Origin: an uncultured Clostridia bacterium
GTDB taxonomy: Bacteria; Bacillota; Clostridia; Lachnospirales; Cellulosilyticaceae
NCBI GenBank assembly: GCA_937981575.1
Contig: CALJNR010000026.1
Span: 1-64,000 of the forward strand
Length of the DNA stretch: 64,000 nt
Direction: 5' to 3'
Shown here: positions 24,949 through 33,950 of the stretch, piece after piece
How the letters are laid out: every line of letters starts with the position of its first letter
Position numbering within the stretch: position 1 is the first letter of the stretch
Notes under the pieces: model-generated
Databases searched by the model: none
The model's input: the letters and a program-made list of their open reading frames with translations, nothing else
Told to the model about the DNA's origin: nothing
Made by a program: the position numbers and the translations under genes

Positions 24949-26613
24949 CTATAAGTCTTCCGGTGAGATAATATGCGGAATATCCTTTATCTCATCCCAG
25001 CGCTCATTACTCATGACATAGCCTGTTCCAGGCCCCCTATAGTCATTCTTAAAGTTAATGGCACTTTGCACTTTAAAATCAGTATCTAAAATAGCTGATG
25101 TATGAAGATAATCCCCTGTCATGCGCTGTTTAAACATCTCCAGCAGACTTTCTGCCACATCCTCAAACCCAGACTGGTACAGGGCTTTAATAATATCAAT
25201 GCCTGTAATACCGCTTTTCATCATTTCATCTATTGCTGCTAAGTCTCCAACAACATCCCGGTCCGGTACATCTTTACTGGAGTGAGCATAGGTGATCGCT
25301 TCAACTTCTTCATCTGTAACTTCCGGAAAGCCCAGCACTTTAAAAATGGCCTGCATGGCTTTTGCTGCCTTGCTTCTTACACTTATAACATCCTCTTCTT
25401 TAACAGGTCTCAGTCCGCCGTCAACTTTAAGGTCCCTCTGAAGCACATTGTAGTCGTCGAAGTCCTCTGCATCAAAGTTAGATCCTGCAAACATGTTATC
25501 TTCATTCGGGGTACCGCTGTAGCCAGAAAAAATAAAGTCTGTGCCTGGCAGCATCTGCATCAGCATTCTTGCTGTTCTTCTAATATCTGAGTGCGAAAAG
25601 GTCTGGTCATTACTGGATGCTACTTCAAGGTCAAGTATCGATGCAATGAGATTTTCGGCCAGTATAGCTCTCACCCCTGAAGGTACGGAGGTTGTAATCC
25701 CCACACAGCTTACCGAGCCATTTTGTATGCCTTGCACGCCGCCGCCTTTAGTAACCATCAGACACCTTGTTTCCAAATAAAGCATGGATTTCTTTTCTGC
25801 ATTGCCCATTAAAACTTCTGATCCTGTCCCTGATGTATATCTCATTTTAAGTCCTCTTGAAGCATAGGCAGAAGCTAAAAAGGTTTTGGAGTAGGGTGTA
25901 TCATCTCCGTCAATAAATACTTTTTCAGTTCCATATACAGAAATGGTTTCTGCATAGGTTGTGAGCCCTCTCATACCTAGTTCAAGTTCTACTGCTTCTT
26001 CTACAGCGCACTGGGTAAGTACACCCCTTTGTCCTATCTGGGCTCCAACTAAAAGTCCAATGGCTGTAAAGGGGGCATATCTTGCAATCCCAACCGTTGT
26101 TTCTTCTTCTCTAAAGCCTCTTAGCGCTCCTTCTGCAGCATCTGCTGCAATCAGGATTGGGTTATCTTTTGCATTTGTAATATGTGCCTGATTCGCCGGA
26201 TGTCTTCTTGCCCTCATTTTCTGCATGGCCATCATCATCTCAACGACATTCATATGATTCATCACTCTGGTGAGTTTCGCCGGCGTCAGTCCTTTTGCAA
26301 TCGCTATAATCTCTTCTCTAGGTACATGGATATCAACAAGCATTCTTGCTATTTCTAAAGTTGATATTTCCATGCTTTCTGAAGCAGTCTTTGTATCAAT
26401 ATAGTGATCTGCAATAAAGTAGTCCATAAAGTCGAATGATTCTCTTTTTTTCCCATCCATCTCGACAACTTTGCCGTCTTCAATCTTGATAGATGGGGAT
26501 GGATCATAGGGACTTAGCATAGCCACAAAGCCTTTTTCCGGCCATTCACTTATAAAACCATCTTTGTTAACAGGGCGATTATCCAGCACTTCCATTCTTT
26601 TAGAACGTTTCAC
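24949..26613 (-). CDS. pduC: propanediol dehydratase, large subunit
   Basis: 554 residues from GTG at 26613, exactly the usual PduC length; the start is set by homology (KRSKRMEVLDNRPVNKDGF). It is the catalytic alpha subunit, a TIM barrel that converts 1,2-propanediol to propionaldehyde using adenosylcobalamin. Typical segments are PANQAHITNAKDNPILIAAD, EEAVELELGMRGLTTYAETI, NGSVSCVGITTSVPSGVRAI and FIFSGYSGTPNEDNMF. The gene lies 17 bases after the aldolase stop, so lactaldehyde production and diol dehydration are co-transcribed. Glycerol dehydratase activity is also possible, but the aldolase context favours propanediol. Confidence 0.94.
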   Translation of the reverse strand: MKRSKRMEVLDNRPVNKDGFISEWPEKGFVAMLSPYDPSPSIKIEDGKVVEMDGKKRESFDFMDYFIADHYIDTKTASESMEISTLEIARMLVDIHVPREEIIAIAKGLTPAKLTRVMNHMNVVEMMMAMQKMRARRHPANQAHITNAKDNPILIAADAAEGALRGFREEETTVGIARYAPFTAIGLLVGAQIGQRGVLTQCAVEEAVELELGMRGLTTYAETISVYGTEKVFIDGDDTPYSKTFLASAYASRGLKMRYTSGTGSEVLMGNAEKKSMLYLETRCLMVTKGGGVQGIQNGSVSCVGITTSVPSGVRAILAENLIASILDLEVASSNDQTFSHSDIRRTARMLMQMLPGTDFIFSGYSGTPNEDNMFAGSNFDAEDFDDYNVLQRDLKVDGGLRPVKEEDVISVRSKAAKAMQAIFKVLGFPEVTDEEVEAITYAHSSKDVPDRDVVGDLAAIDEMMKSGITGIDIIKALYQSGFEDVAESLLEMFKQRMTGDYLHTSAILDTDFKVQSAINFKNDYRGPGTGYVMSNERWDEIKDIPHIISPEDL

Positions 26614-26630
26614 TGCCTCCCACCCCAATC

Positions 26631-27482
26631 TTATTTTTTAAGTTGTCTTAATACTTCTTCAGTAATACGCGCGATAAGCTCTGCTCCAGGTGCCGCTTCT
26701 GGTTTTGCTGCAGGTTTTACTTTTTTGTCATCACAGTTACATACTCTATTTTTGCAGTCTGAATCATGCGTACAAGAAATTCCTTCTGGTTTTGTACAAA
26801 GGCCTTCTTTTTCAATACATGGGTGTTTGCCTGGTACGTTGAAAGCTTTTCTTAAATCAATGAGACGTTTTACTTCATGGGCTGGAAGTTCTCTTGCTCC
26901 GCCTAACATCTGGGCTCTGTAAGATAATTCAGCATAGAATTCTAAACTCTCCATTTTGAAGTAAGCTGCCATAAGGTCAATACCCCATGATAATGCCCCA
27001 TGGTTTTCAAGAAGCACTGCATCATGTGTATTAAAAAATGGCTCAATAGCATCTGGAATTTCCATGGTTGATGGAAGTCCATAAGGCGCAATAGGTACTT
27101 CTCCAAGGAAGATCGTTGCTTCCGGCATAATTTGTTTATCTAGCGGAATCCCTGCAATCGCATGGGCTGTTGCATACATTGGATGCGCATGAACAACTGC
27201 ATTCACATCTTCTCTGCATTTATAAACACGAAGGTGCATTTTGATTTCTGAAGAGGGTTTATGTATGCCGTCCGATTGAAGTACATTACCTTCTAGGTCA
27301 ATTTTACAAATCATATTGGGTGTCATAAATCCCTTGCTTACCCCTGTTGGTGTACAAAGAATTTCATTTGGGCTGATTTTATAAGAAAAGTTACCATCGT
27401 TCGCTGCAACCATCCCTCTATTGTAAACACGGTTACCTATTTCACACATTAGTTTTCTCATCTCAAACTCGTTAACAAACAT
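26631..27482 (-). CDS. class II aldolase with cysteine-rich linker and C-terminal encapsulation helix
   Basis: 283 residues. Residues 1-215 are an AraD/FucA-type zinc aldolase: H98/H100 (VVHAHPMYATAH) and H161 (ENHGALSWG) bind zinc, with E79 (SSEIKMH) as candidate catalytic acid. It would split L-fuculose-1-P or L-rhamnulose-1-P to DHAP and L-lactaldehyde. A linker follows with six cysteines at 222, 229, 237, 243, 248 and 250, then a Pro/Ala spacer and an amphipathic helix (AELIARITEEVLRQLKK, 267-283) typical of BMC targeting. Aldolases with such tails are known from fucose/rhamnose compartments. It is the first gene of the operon, with AAGGAGG before the ATG. Substrate choice between fuculose-P and rhamnulose-P is not settled by sequence. 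Confidence 0.88.
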   Translation of the reverse strand: MFVNEFEMRKLMCEIGNRVYNRGMVAANDGNFSYKISPNEILCTPTGVSKGFMTPNMICKIDLEGNVLQSDGIHKPSSEIKMHLRVYKCREDVNAVVHAHPMYATAHAIAGIPLDKQIMPEATIFLGEVPIAPYGLPSTMEIPDAIEPFFNTHDAVLLENHGALSWGIDLMAAYFKMESLEFYAELSYRAQMLGGARELPAHEVKRLIDLRKAFNVPGKHPCIEKEGLCTKPEGISCTHDSDCKNRVCNCDDKKVKPAAKPEAAPGAELIARITEEVLRQLKK

Positions 27483-27517
27483 ATGTTACCTCCTTGATTT
27501 TTGTTTTTGTTAGTTTG

Positions 27518-27540
27518 TGTTGTTTTTTCTTTGTTTGATT
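27518..27540 (-). promoter_or_regulatory. candidate DeoR operator before the BMC operon
   Basis: A 23-bp element just downstream of the operon promoter reads, on the minus strand, as spaced ACAAA/AACAA blocks. It matches the element at 28507-28529, upstream of deoR, at 22 of 23 positions. Identity outside coding DNA and the same placement relative to the -10 point to one repressor, most simply the DeoR product between them. Confidence 0.7.
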
Positions 27541-27542
27541 TC

Positions 27543-27571
27543 ATTCTATCACTGATCACAGATGAATTCAA
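27543..27571 (-). promoter_or_regulatory. BMC operon promoter
   Basis: On the minus strand TTGAAT (27571-27566) and TAGAAT (27548-27543) are spaced by exactly 17 bp. The candidate DeoR site begins 2 bases after the -10, over the expected transcription start, so bound repressor would block initiation. Confidence 0.65.
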
Positions 27572-27602
27572 TAGGATTTTTGAGTAAACTCCAAAAAAAA
27601 GC

Positions 27603-27630
27603 AAAAAAAATACACTATTTTATAGTATGC
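27603..27630 (-). terminator. weak terminator after deoR
   Basis: On the minus strand ACTAT-AAA-ATAGT forms a short AT-rich stem followed by GTATTTTTTTT. The stem is weak, but the U-run is good and it lies about 50 bp beyond the deoR stop. Some readthrough into the BMC operon is conceivable. Confidence 0.4.
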
Positions 27631-27680
27631 ATTGGAAATCAAAAAGCACCTCAATAAAATAATGTATTTTTATTATAAAA

Positions 27681-28454
27681 CTAATCGCATATAATCTGTT
27701 TAATGTTGTTTTCATCACAAAACTGCTTCCACTCTAGAGTAAGCTTTTCATCTGTGACGATATAATCTACCTTAGCCAGTTCTATGAGTTTGTGTGTAGA
27801 GATTTTATGCATTTTTGTACTGTCAACTGCTAACACAATTTCTCTTGCACATCCAATCATAGCTTTTTTAATCTCTACTTCTAACTCATTAGCATCCATT
27901 ACACCTTTTTCTAAATCCACACCTTTACAAGAAATAACCGCTTTATCTGCATAATAGTTATTAATGTTTTCTTTGGCTGTAGGTCCAATAAGAGAGAGCG
28001 ATCTTTTACGAAGCGTCCCTCCAGTTGATACAACGTTGAGTTCTTCATAGGCGCTAAGCTCTGATAGAATACTGATAGAATTCGTAATGACCGTAAGCCT
28101 TTTATCATTTCCTAAATTTTTAGCAATTTCAAGGCAAGTCGTACTTGGATCAAGCATAACAACTTCCCCGTTACTCAGCAGATTGGCTACGGCAATAGCA
28201 ATCTTTTGTTTACTGTTTATATTTTCTTTAACACGCATACTAAATGGGGTGTCTTCAGTATCTTTCACAGCATTGTTAATAAAAACAGCCCCGCCGTAAG
28301 TTCTTTTCAGGATACCCATTTTTTCTATCTTCTCTAAATCTCGTCTTATCGTTTCTTCCGTTACATCAAACATCTTACTAAGGTCTATTACTTTAACCGA
28401 TTTGTCTCTTTCTACCATTTCAGTAATTTGTTTTTGTCTTTCTAATGCTAACAT
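27681..28454 (-). CDS. DeoR family transcriptional repressor
   Basis: About 257 residues. The N-terminal winged helix-turn-helix (LERQKQITEMVERDKSVKVI, DVTEETIRRDLEKIEKMGIL, RTYGGAV) is the DeoR signature. The C-terminal DeoRC sensor has the sugar-phosphate binding features MLDPSTTCLEIAKNLGNDKR, TNSISILSEL and STGGTLRKRSLSLIGP. ATG at 28454 has GGAGG 6 bases upstream. The 23-bp element in its own leader and before the aldolase suggests autoregulation and control of the BMC operon, with inducer probably rhamnulose-1-P, fuculose-1-P or DHAP (inference). Confidence 0.9.
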   Translation of the reverse strand: MLALERQKQITEMVERDKSVKVIDLSKMFDVTEETIRRDLEKIEKMGILKRTYGGAVFINNAVKDTEDTPFSMRVKENINSKQKIAIAVANLLSNGEVVMLDPSTTCLEIAKNLGNDKRLTVITNSISILSELSAYEELNVVSTGGTLRKRSLSLIGPTAKENINNYYADKAVISCKGVDLEKGVMDANELEVEIKKAMIGCAREIVLAVDSTKMHKISTHKLIELAKVDYIVTDEKLTLEWKQFCDENNIKQIICD

Positions 28455-28506
28455 CATACACCTCCATTCTAAGCATTCCTATATTTTTGTGAATTTTATG
28501 GTTTTA

Positions 28507-28529
28507 TGTTGTTTTTTCTTTGTTTTATT
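28507..28529 (-). promoter_or_regulatory. candidate DeoR operator in the deoR leader
   Basis: This 23-bp element is nearly identical to the one before the BMC operon. On the minus strand it lies just downstream of a -10 candidate TAAAAT near 28535, with TTTAAA 17 bp further up. The arrangement mirrors the BMC operon promoter and suggests autoregulation. Confidence 0.68.
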
Positions 28530-28669
28530 TGATTTTAGCATAGAATCGTTTATTTTTAAATAGGTTTTTATTATAATCTTAAATTTACTCACATTTAACC
28601 CAAATTTTACATTAATCTTTTAGTATAAAATCATCAAATAATAAATACGCAGCAAAAAAAGGAGCCTCT

Positions 28670-30772
28670 ATGAACAGTTTAATGCCTAAATTTCGACCTA
28701 AATTCTTTAACCGTTCTCCAAAACATTGGATATCTTTTCATTCTCTAGAGAAGGCTGGTTTAAACAAAAGAAGATTCGGATTAATGAGTCGTATTGTGAT
28801 ATTAACCTTTTTAATTTCAGTATTACCTATTATCCTGCTCATGTCAACGATGTATTATGACTTAGCAACGAACATGACGAGTGATATTAAGAACTCTGCA
28901 CTTTTATTGAATAATAATATGATGAGCGAACTCAAGAATGTTCTTGAAAACGAATCAAATATTTTAAATCTGCTGGTTTCCGATACCCTATTTTCCGAGT
29001 TTGAAAATCACGCCAGCCAGCAAAGCTTTGTTCAAAAAAAGTTATTATCCCTTACACATTCCAAGGAGTATATTGAAGGCATCCATGCAAAGTTTGATAT
29101 AACTGATAGCAGGGTGGGTTATTCCAAAAGCGGGGTCAACAAACTTACTAAAGAGGATATCGATGGCAATTATCTTGCCACAAGTGCTAAAAAAAAGAAA
29201 GAACTCATGATTTCAAAACCCTATCACGATGATCTTTCTCATAAACTTCTTATAACCCTTTCTGCACCTATTTTAAATCATTCCAATCAGGCCATAGGGG
29301 CCATCAATATGGACATTAGCATGGATTACCTCTCAAAGCATTTGTATGCTCATATGACAGGTGCTGGCATGGATCCTAACATTGAAGTCTTACTTTATCT
29401 CGATAACGGAACAATTATCACTGCAACAAATGAATCCTTCATTAACCAAAAACTTGCGCTGCTTGAGGGCGGCCATCAGATTATCAATGGGAAAGAGAAC
29501 TTTTTCTCAGCAAATTTTCTTGGTGAATCTTATCACTTATACCGCAGCGAAAGAAGCAACGGCCTAAATATTGTGTGCTACGTAAAAGAAGCCTACATTA
29601 AAAGCCTTGTCCGCAAAAAAATATCTTTTTTAGGCTATACAGTAGGAATAGTTTTTATCATTGCTATCTTAATAGGTATAGTTTATGCTTATCACTTTTT
29701 AAAGCCTATTAAATATATATTAAGTGCGCTAAAAATGATTAAATCTAATAACTTAAATGTACATATAGACACTAAAAAAATTAAAACCCGTGATATATAT
29801 GAAATAGCTTCCGCTACCAATGAACTGGTAGCCAGTCTTAAATCCTCCATACTAAGTCTTCAGGATACTTCTAACCAGCTTGGTACCTCTGCCTATCATG
29901 TGAAGCAGTCTATCCATGACTGCAATCATTATGGAGATGAAACATTGGTTCTGGTTGAGAATATCTCAGCTGGTGCAAGCAGCCAGATGGAAAAAATTAA
30001 AGACTGTATGGCATCTTCTTCTATATTAAATAATAAGTTCGAAGAAGCTTCGCATACCAAAACACACATGCATAAGCACTCAAAAATAGCTGCCAAAACT
30101 GTAAATAACGGGATGAATCAAATCGCAAAACTTAAAGAAGCTGCCATTATGCAGAGCGATAAGCTCATAGACTTAAAAAATTGTGTAAGTTTGATTGGCC
30201 AAAAATCTGTTTCTATTAAACATATTCTATCAACTATGCAGCAGCTTACAAAACAAACCAATCTGCTTGCTTTTAATGCTTCAATAGAAGCTAACCGCGC
30301 AGGTGAAAACGGCCGGGGCTTTGCTGTTGTCGCTGATGAAGTAAGGAAACTTGCTGATCTGTCTGCGAACTTTGCAGTAGAAATCGAAAAAATTGTCGGT
30401 GAAAATATTACCTCTGTTAATCAGCTTATATTAGATGTAGATGACTTTGCCGAAACCCAAAGTTCTACTGATACAACCGTTTTAGAGACTGAAGAAAGTT
30501 TTCTCGAAATCCATGATACTCTACTAAAAGTTCAGGATTCTATCCAAGGAATTGATGCTGTTCTTAAAACTATCGAAGATGCTAAAAATGTCGTTATTTC
30601 AGAAATTAATACAGTTTACAGTGTTGCGCAAGAAGCAACCGCTTCAACCGAGGCTGTTAAGTCCTATGCCGCTTCACAGGTAGCAAGCTTGCAAGAGGTT
30701 CTCGCAACATTCGAGGGACTCAAAAACTTCTCCGACTCTTTAGGCGATATGGTCCACAACTACACATTGTAA
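28670..30772 (+). CDS. methyl-accepting chemotaxis protein
   Basis: 700 residues. The first membrane helix is near 41-60 ([20 protein letters not shown]), then an extracellular sensor of about 255 residues with a Cache-like pattern ([35 protein letters not shown]), a second helix near 318-342, HAMP and a signalling domain. The hairpin tip is [20 protein letters not shown] followed by [20 protein letters not shown]; Phe and Asn replace the more usual Leu and Ala in LNASIEAARAG. AAAAGGAG lies 6 bases before the ATG. It stands between the BMC regulator and the uronate genes, so the ligand may be a sugar or fermentation product, but this is unproven. Confidence 0.92.
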   Translation: MNSLMPKFRPKFFNRSPKHWISFHSLEKAGLNKRRFGLMSRIVILTFLISVLPIILLMSTMYYDLATNMTSDIKNSALLLNNNMMSELKNVLENESNILNLLVSDTLFSEFENHASQQSFVQKKLLSLTHSKEYIEGIHAKFDITDSRVGYSKSGVNKLTKEDIDGNYLATSAKKKKELMISKPYHDDLSHKLLITLSAPILNHSNQAIGAINMDISMDYLSKHLYAHMTGAGMDPNIEVLLYLDNGTIITATNESFINQKLALLEGGHQIINGKENFFSANFLGESYHLYRSERSNGLNIVCYVKEAYIKSLVRKKISFLGYTVGIVFIIAILIGIVYAYHFLKPIKYILSALKMIKSNNLNVHIDTKKIKTRDIYEIASATNELVASLKSSILSLQDTSNQLGTSAYHVKQSIHDCNHYGDETLVLVENISAGASSQMEKIKDCMASSSILNNKFEEASHTKTHMHKHSKIAAKTVNNGMNQIAKLKEAAIMQSDKLIDLKNCVSLIGQKSVSIKHILSTMQQLTKQTNLLAFNASIEANRAGENGRGFAVVADEVRKLADLSANFAVEIEKIVGENITSVNQLILDVDDFAETQSSTDTTVLETEESFLEIHDTLLKVQDSIQGIDAVLKTIEDAKNVVISEINTVYSVAQEATASTEAVKSYAASQVASLQEVLATFEGLKNFSDSLGDMVHNYTL

Positions 30773-30778
30773 ACAAGT

Positions 30779-30818
30779 AAGGATATCCACATACTTCAAG
30801 AAGCCTGTGAATATCCTT
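30779..30818 (+). terminator. terminator after the chemoreceptor gene
   Basis: AAGGATAT-c-CACA pairs with TGTG-a-ATATCCTT (12 pairs, one internal mismatch) around a 14-base loop, then ATTTATAATAA. It starts 6 bases after the stop codon. Confidence 0.65.
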
Positions 30819-30904
30819 ATTTATAATAACTTCATATATGAGAAACAAATACTTTACTTTTAGTTTTTTTAGTAAGCTTTATATTATAATCCTAGTTATT
30901 TGGT

Positions 30905-32341
30905 TTAAAGTGTTACCCCATCCTTAAAAATAGCTATATCTCTGATATCATTTTGTTCTGTCTTTGTCTTTATTTCTCCTGAAGCCAGCTTCATTAAGTA
31001 ATCATAAAATTCATCCGTAGCTTCTTGCATATCCATTCCTTCAACTAGTCTCCCAGCATTAAAATCAATCCAGTTTCTTTTTCTAGTATAAAGATCTGTA
31101 TTCGTAGAAATTTTAACTGTTGGTACAGGGCAGCCAAAAGGTGTTCCCCGACCCGTTGTAAAGAGTACAATATGTGCCCCAGAGGTTGCAAGAGCCGTAG
31201 CTGCAACCAGATCATTTCCTGGAGACTGCAGGAGGTTAAGTCCTTGGGTATGAACCATCTCCCCATATTTAAGTACGCTGACAACTGGGGCCGTCCCGCC
31301 CTTTTGTGTACAGCCTAAAGACTTATCTTCGAGTGTAGAAATCCCTCCTTTTTTGTTCCCTGGAGAAGGATTTTCATAAATTTCTTGATTATATCTGATA
31401 AAGTAATTCTTGAAATTATTAATGAGTTCTACAGTTTGGTCAAAAACTTCTCTCGTTACGCAGCGGTCCATAAGCAGCATTTCTGCCCCAAACATCTCAG
31501 GAACTTCTGTTAAAATAGTACTTCCGCCCTCACTAATCAACCTGTCCGAAAATGCACCTACCAGCGGATTTGCTGTAATGCCGGATAATCCATCTGAGCC
31601 TCCGCACTTGAGTCCAACAATCAGCTTAGAAGATGGGATATCTTCTCTCTTAAAAGTTTTTGCATACTCTATAAGTTCCTTTATTTTTTCAAGGGAAGCT
31701 CCAACTTCATCTGCTTCCTCTTGACAAATAATAAATTTCACACGTTTTTCATCATATTCTCCAAGCATTTCTTTAAATTGCTCGATCGTATTATTTTCGC
31801 ATCCAAGCCCCATTACAAGCACGCCTGCAGCATTTGGATGTTTCGCAAGGCCAGTAAGTACCTTTTGGGTATTTAAGTGGTCATCCCCAAGCTGTGAACA
31901 GCCATAGGGATGTGCAAAATAACTTATTGCATCTATTTGGTCCTTAACATAAATCTGGGCTTCTTTTTGCACCATCTTAGCAATATCATTAACGCAGCCA
32001 ACTGTGGGCAGAATCCATATTTCATTTCTTATGCCTACTTTTCCATCTTCCCTCACATACCCTTTAAAGGTGCTTGGCTCCTTGCTTTCAAGCGCTTTAA
32101 AGTTTGGCGTATAGTTATATTCTAAAATTTCTCCAAGTCCTGTCTTTAAATTATGCGTGTGTATCCATTCCCCTTCTGCGATATCTTCTGTTGCATAGCC
32201 AATAGGATTACCATATTTAATAATAGGCTCTCCTTTTTTGATCGTCACATGTGCTTTTTTATGTCCTGCTGGAACCCCCTCTATTTCCTTAAGGGCTACC
32301 ACTACGTTATCGGCTGGATTAATTTTAATAAAATCCATCAT
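30905..32341 (-). CDS. uxaA: altronate dehydratase
   Basis: About 478 residues, near the usual UxaA length. It dehydrates D-altronate to 2-keto-3-deoxygluconate in galacturonate breakdown. An N-terminal SAF-like domain (HVTIKKGEPIIKYGNPIGYA, GEWIHTHNLKTGLGEILEY) precedes the catalytic part (GYVREDGKVGIRNEIWILPT, FAHPYGCSQLGDDH, GLKCGGSDGLSGITANPLVG, TTGRGTPFGCPVPTVKIS). ATG at 32341 has AAGGAGG 7 bases upstream. It is translationally coupled to uxaB. Confidence 0.93.
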   Translation of the reverse strand: MMDFIKINPADNVVVALKEIEGVPAGHKKAHVTIKKGEPIIKYGNPIGYATEDIAEGEWIHTHNLKTGLGEILEYNYTPNFKALESKEPSTFKGYVREDGKVGIRNEIWILPTVGCVNDIAKMVQKEAQIYVKDQIDAISYFAHPYGCSQLGDDHLNTQKVLTGLAKHPNAAGVLVMGLGCENNTIEQFKEMLGEYDEKRVKFIICQEEADEVGASLEKIKELIEYAKTFKREDIPSSKLIVGLKCGGSDGLSGITANPLVGAFSDRLISEGGSTILTEVPEMFGAEMLLMDRCVTREVFDQTVELINNFKNYFIRYNQEIYENPSPGNKKGGISTLEDKSLGCTQKGGTAPVVSVLKYGEMVHTQGLNLLQSPGNDLVAATALATSGAHIVLFTTGRGTPFGCPVPTVKISTNTDLYTRKRNWIDFNAGRLVEGMDMQEATDEFYDYLMKLASGEIKTKTEQNDIRDIAIFKDGVTL

Positions 32342-32343
32342 CA

Positions 32344-33810
32344 CTATGCCTCCTTAATAAGACTTTCAAGTGCACTTCTCATACCCTTTGTATAAATATT
32401 TTCTAAATAACTGCTTACCTGATTTGTAAATCCTTCGAAAGATGCAAGGTTTTCTCCCCAGAACCCTTCATAAGAAATGAACTTATTCACGAGTCCTTCC
32501 ACATCAGTTGTGGTAAAGTTATTTGCGAAGAATTCCAGAACCTCTTTGTCATCCATAATTTTATAGTTTTCTTCTCCTCTTTTACCAATAAGCGCTTCAC
32601 CTTGCAGGTCACTTGATGAATAAAAGGCCATAAGGGCTGCAAAAGAAAAAGTAATAAACTTAGGCAGCTTGCCTGTTTGACATACACTATCTTTAAAAGT
32701 CGGCAGTATTCTAGCTTTCCACTTAGAAACAGAGTTAAGAGAGATCGCAAGGACACTATGGTCAATAAATGGATTTTCAAATCTTTCTACTACTGCATCT
32801 TTAAAAGCAATGACTTCCTCTCTTGGCAGTGCTACAGTTGGAATAATTTCTTCTAAAAGATTTTCCATATAGCTTCTAACAAGCTGATCTCCCATACAGT
32901 CTCTTACAATATCCTGCCCTGCAAGGTAAGCTGCAAGAACTGTTCCTGTATGGGCGCCATTTAAAATACGCACTTTTCGGTCTCTGTAAGGTTTTAAATT
33001 GTCTGTAAAAACAACATCCATTCCTATTTGGTCCATTGGAAACTTATCACTAATATCTTTTTCACTTTCTATTACCCAAAGACCAAAAGGTTCTCCAACA
33101 TCTAATAAATCATCCTGGTATCCTAAAGTCTCAAACATTTTTTCTGCAGTTTCTCTTGGAAAGCCGGTTACAATCCGATCTACTAAAGTATTGCAGAATG
33201 TATTATGATTAAGAATCCATGTTTTAAAATCTTCTCCTAAGTTCCAAAGTTCAATGTATTTTACAACACACTCTTTTAGTTTAACACCATTATGCTCAAT
33301 AAGCTCTACAGGTAAAATGATGAGTCCTTTAGATGCATCTCCTCTGAAACTTGTAAATCTGTCATATAAAAATTTAGTAAGCTTACCTGGATAGGTCTTA
33401 GGCGGCATAGCTTCAAATATGTCCGCTGCATCATACGTAATTCCAGCTTCTGTTGTATTTGAAATAACAATATCTAATGTATCAAGTGAAGCAAGCTCTG
33501 CATACGCTTCATATTCCTTGTAAGCATCGACCACTTTTCCTATAGAAGTAATCACTCTGTTTTCATCAACGATCTTCCCACTTTGCTTGCCTCTTAACGA
33601 CAAGGTATATAAATTATCCTGTGCTTTAAATGCATCTAAGTTTCCAAATTCAATAGGTTTAACCACTGCAACATTGCCATTAAATATCCCTTTTTCATTG
33701 GCTTCATCTATGATGTGTAAAATAAAACCTCTTAAAAAGTTACCTTCTCCATATTGCAAAACGCGAATCGGACGTTTCTTTGTATTTACTAACTCGTTAA
33801 TTTTTTTCAT
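32344..33810 (-). CDS. uxaB: tagaturonate reductase (altronate oxidoreductase)
   Basis: 488 residues of the long-chain mannitol dehydrogenase family. It reduces D-tagaturonate to D-altronate with NADH. Marks are VLQYGEGNFLRGFILHIIDE (nucleotide fold), VISNTTEAGITYD (UxaB-type rather than UxuB-type) and VRILNGAHTGTVLAAYLAGQ, with the catalytic lysine region DNLKPYRDRKVRILNGAH. The promoter and a LacI-type operator lie immediately upstream. uxaA follows directly. Fructuronate reductase is the main alternative. Confidence 0.9.
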   Translation of the reverse strand: MKKINELVNTKKRPIRVLQYGEGNFLRGFILHIIDEANEKGIFNGNVAVVKPIEFGNLDAFKAQDNLYTLSLRGKQSGKIVDENRVITSIGKVVDAYKEYEAYAELASLDTLDIVISNTTEAGITYDAADIFEAMPPKTYPGKLTKFLYDRFTSFRGDASKGLIILPVELIEHNGVKLKECVVKYIELWNLGEDFKTWILNHNTFCNTLVDRIVTGFPRETAEKMFETLGYQDDLLDVGEPFGLWVIESEKDISDKFPMDQIGMDVVFTDNLKPYRDRKVRILNGAHTGTVLAAYLAGQDIVRDCMGDQLVRSYMENLLEEIIPTVALPREEVIAFKDAVVERFENPFIDHSVLAISLNSVSKWKARILPTFKDSVCQTGKLPKFITFSFAALMAFYSSSDLQGEALIGKRGEENYKIMDDKEVLEFFANNFTTTDVEGLVNKFISYEGFWGENLASFEGFTNQVSSYLENIYTKGMRSALESLIKEA

Positions 33811-33827
33811 AATTGACCTCCGTATTT

Positions 33828-33841
33828 TGTAAGTGCTTACA
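33828..33841. promoter_or_regulatory. LacI-type operator for uxaBA
   Basis: TGTAAGTGCTTACA has perfect 6-bp arms with a TG centre. It lies 7 bp downstream of the uxaB -10, over the start point. A near copy is at 33951-33964. The LacI-type product encoded next door is the expected binder. Confidence 0.75.
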
Positions 33842-33848
33842 TAACTTC

Positions 33849-33877
33849 ATTTTAATAATTATCTTTTAAAAAGTCAA
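33849..33877 (-). promoter_or_regulatory. uxaB promoter
   Basis: Minus strand TTGACT (33877-33872) and TAAAAT (33854-33849), spacing 17 bp. The operator at 33828-33841 follows. Confidence 0.7.
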
Positions 33878-33915
33878 TAATGACCTAATTATTTTCTATA
33901 TATCAGAAAATACCG

Positions 33916-33944
33916 TTGACTTATCCCAAGCGGGAATTTATAAT
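33916..33944 (+). promoter_or_regulatory. promoter of the uronate regulator and uxaC
   Basis: TTGACT (33916-33921) and a perfect TATAAT (33939-33944) with 17-bp spacing. The second operator begins 7 bp downstream, the mirror image of the uxaB side. Confidence 0.82.
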
Positions 33945-33950
33945 ATTTAT

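Noticed and set aside
24949-26613. Glycyl-radical diol dehydratase
   Set aside because: The sequence is the B12 PduC type, with medium and small subunits and a reactivase; no activating radical SAM enzyme is in the operon.
27483-27680. B12 riboswitch before the B12-dependent operon
   Set aside because: No B12-box-like AGYCAGG/GCCACTG elements were found here or in the pduO-pduH gap; the leader is too short and AT-rich.
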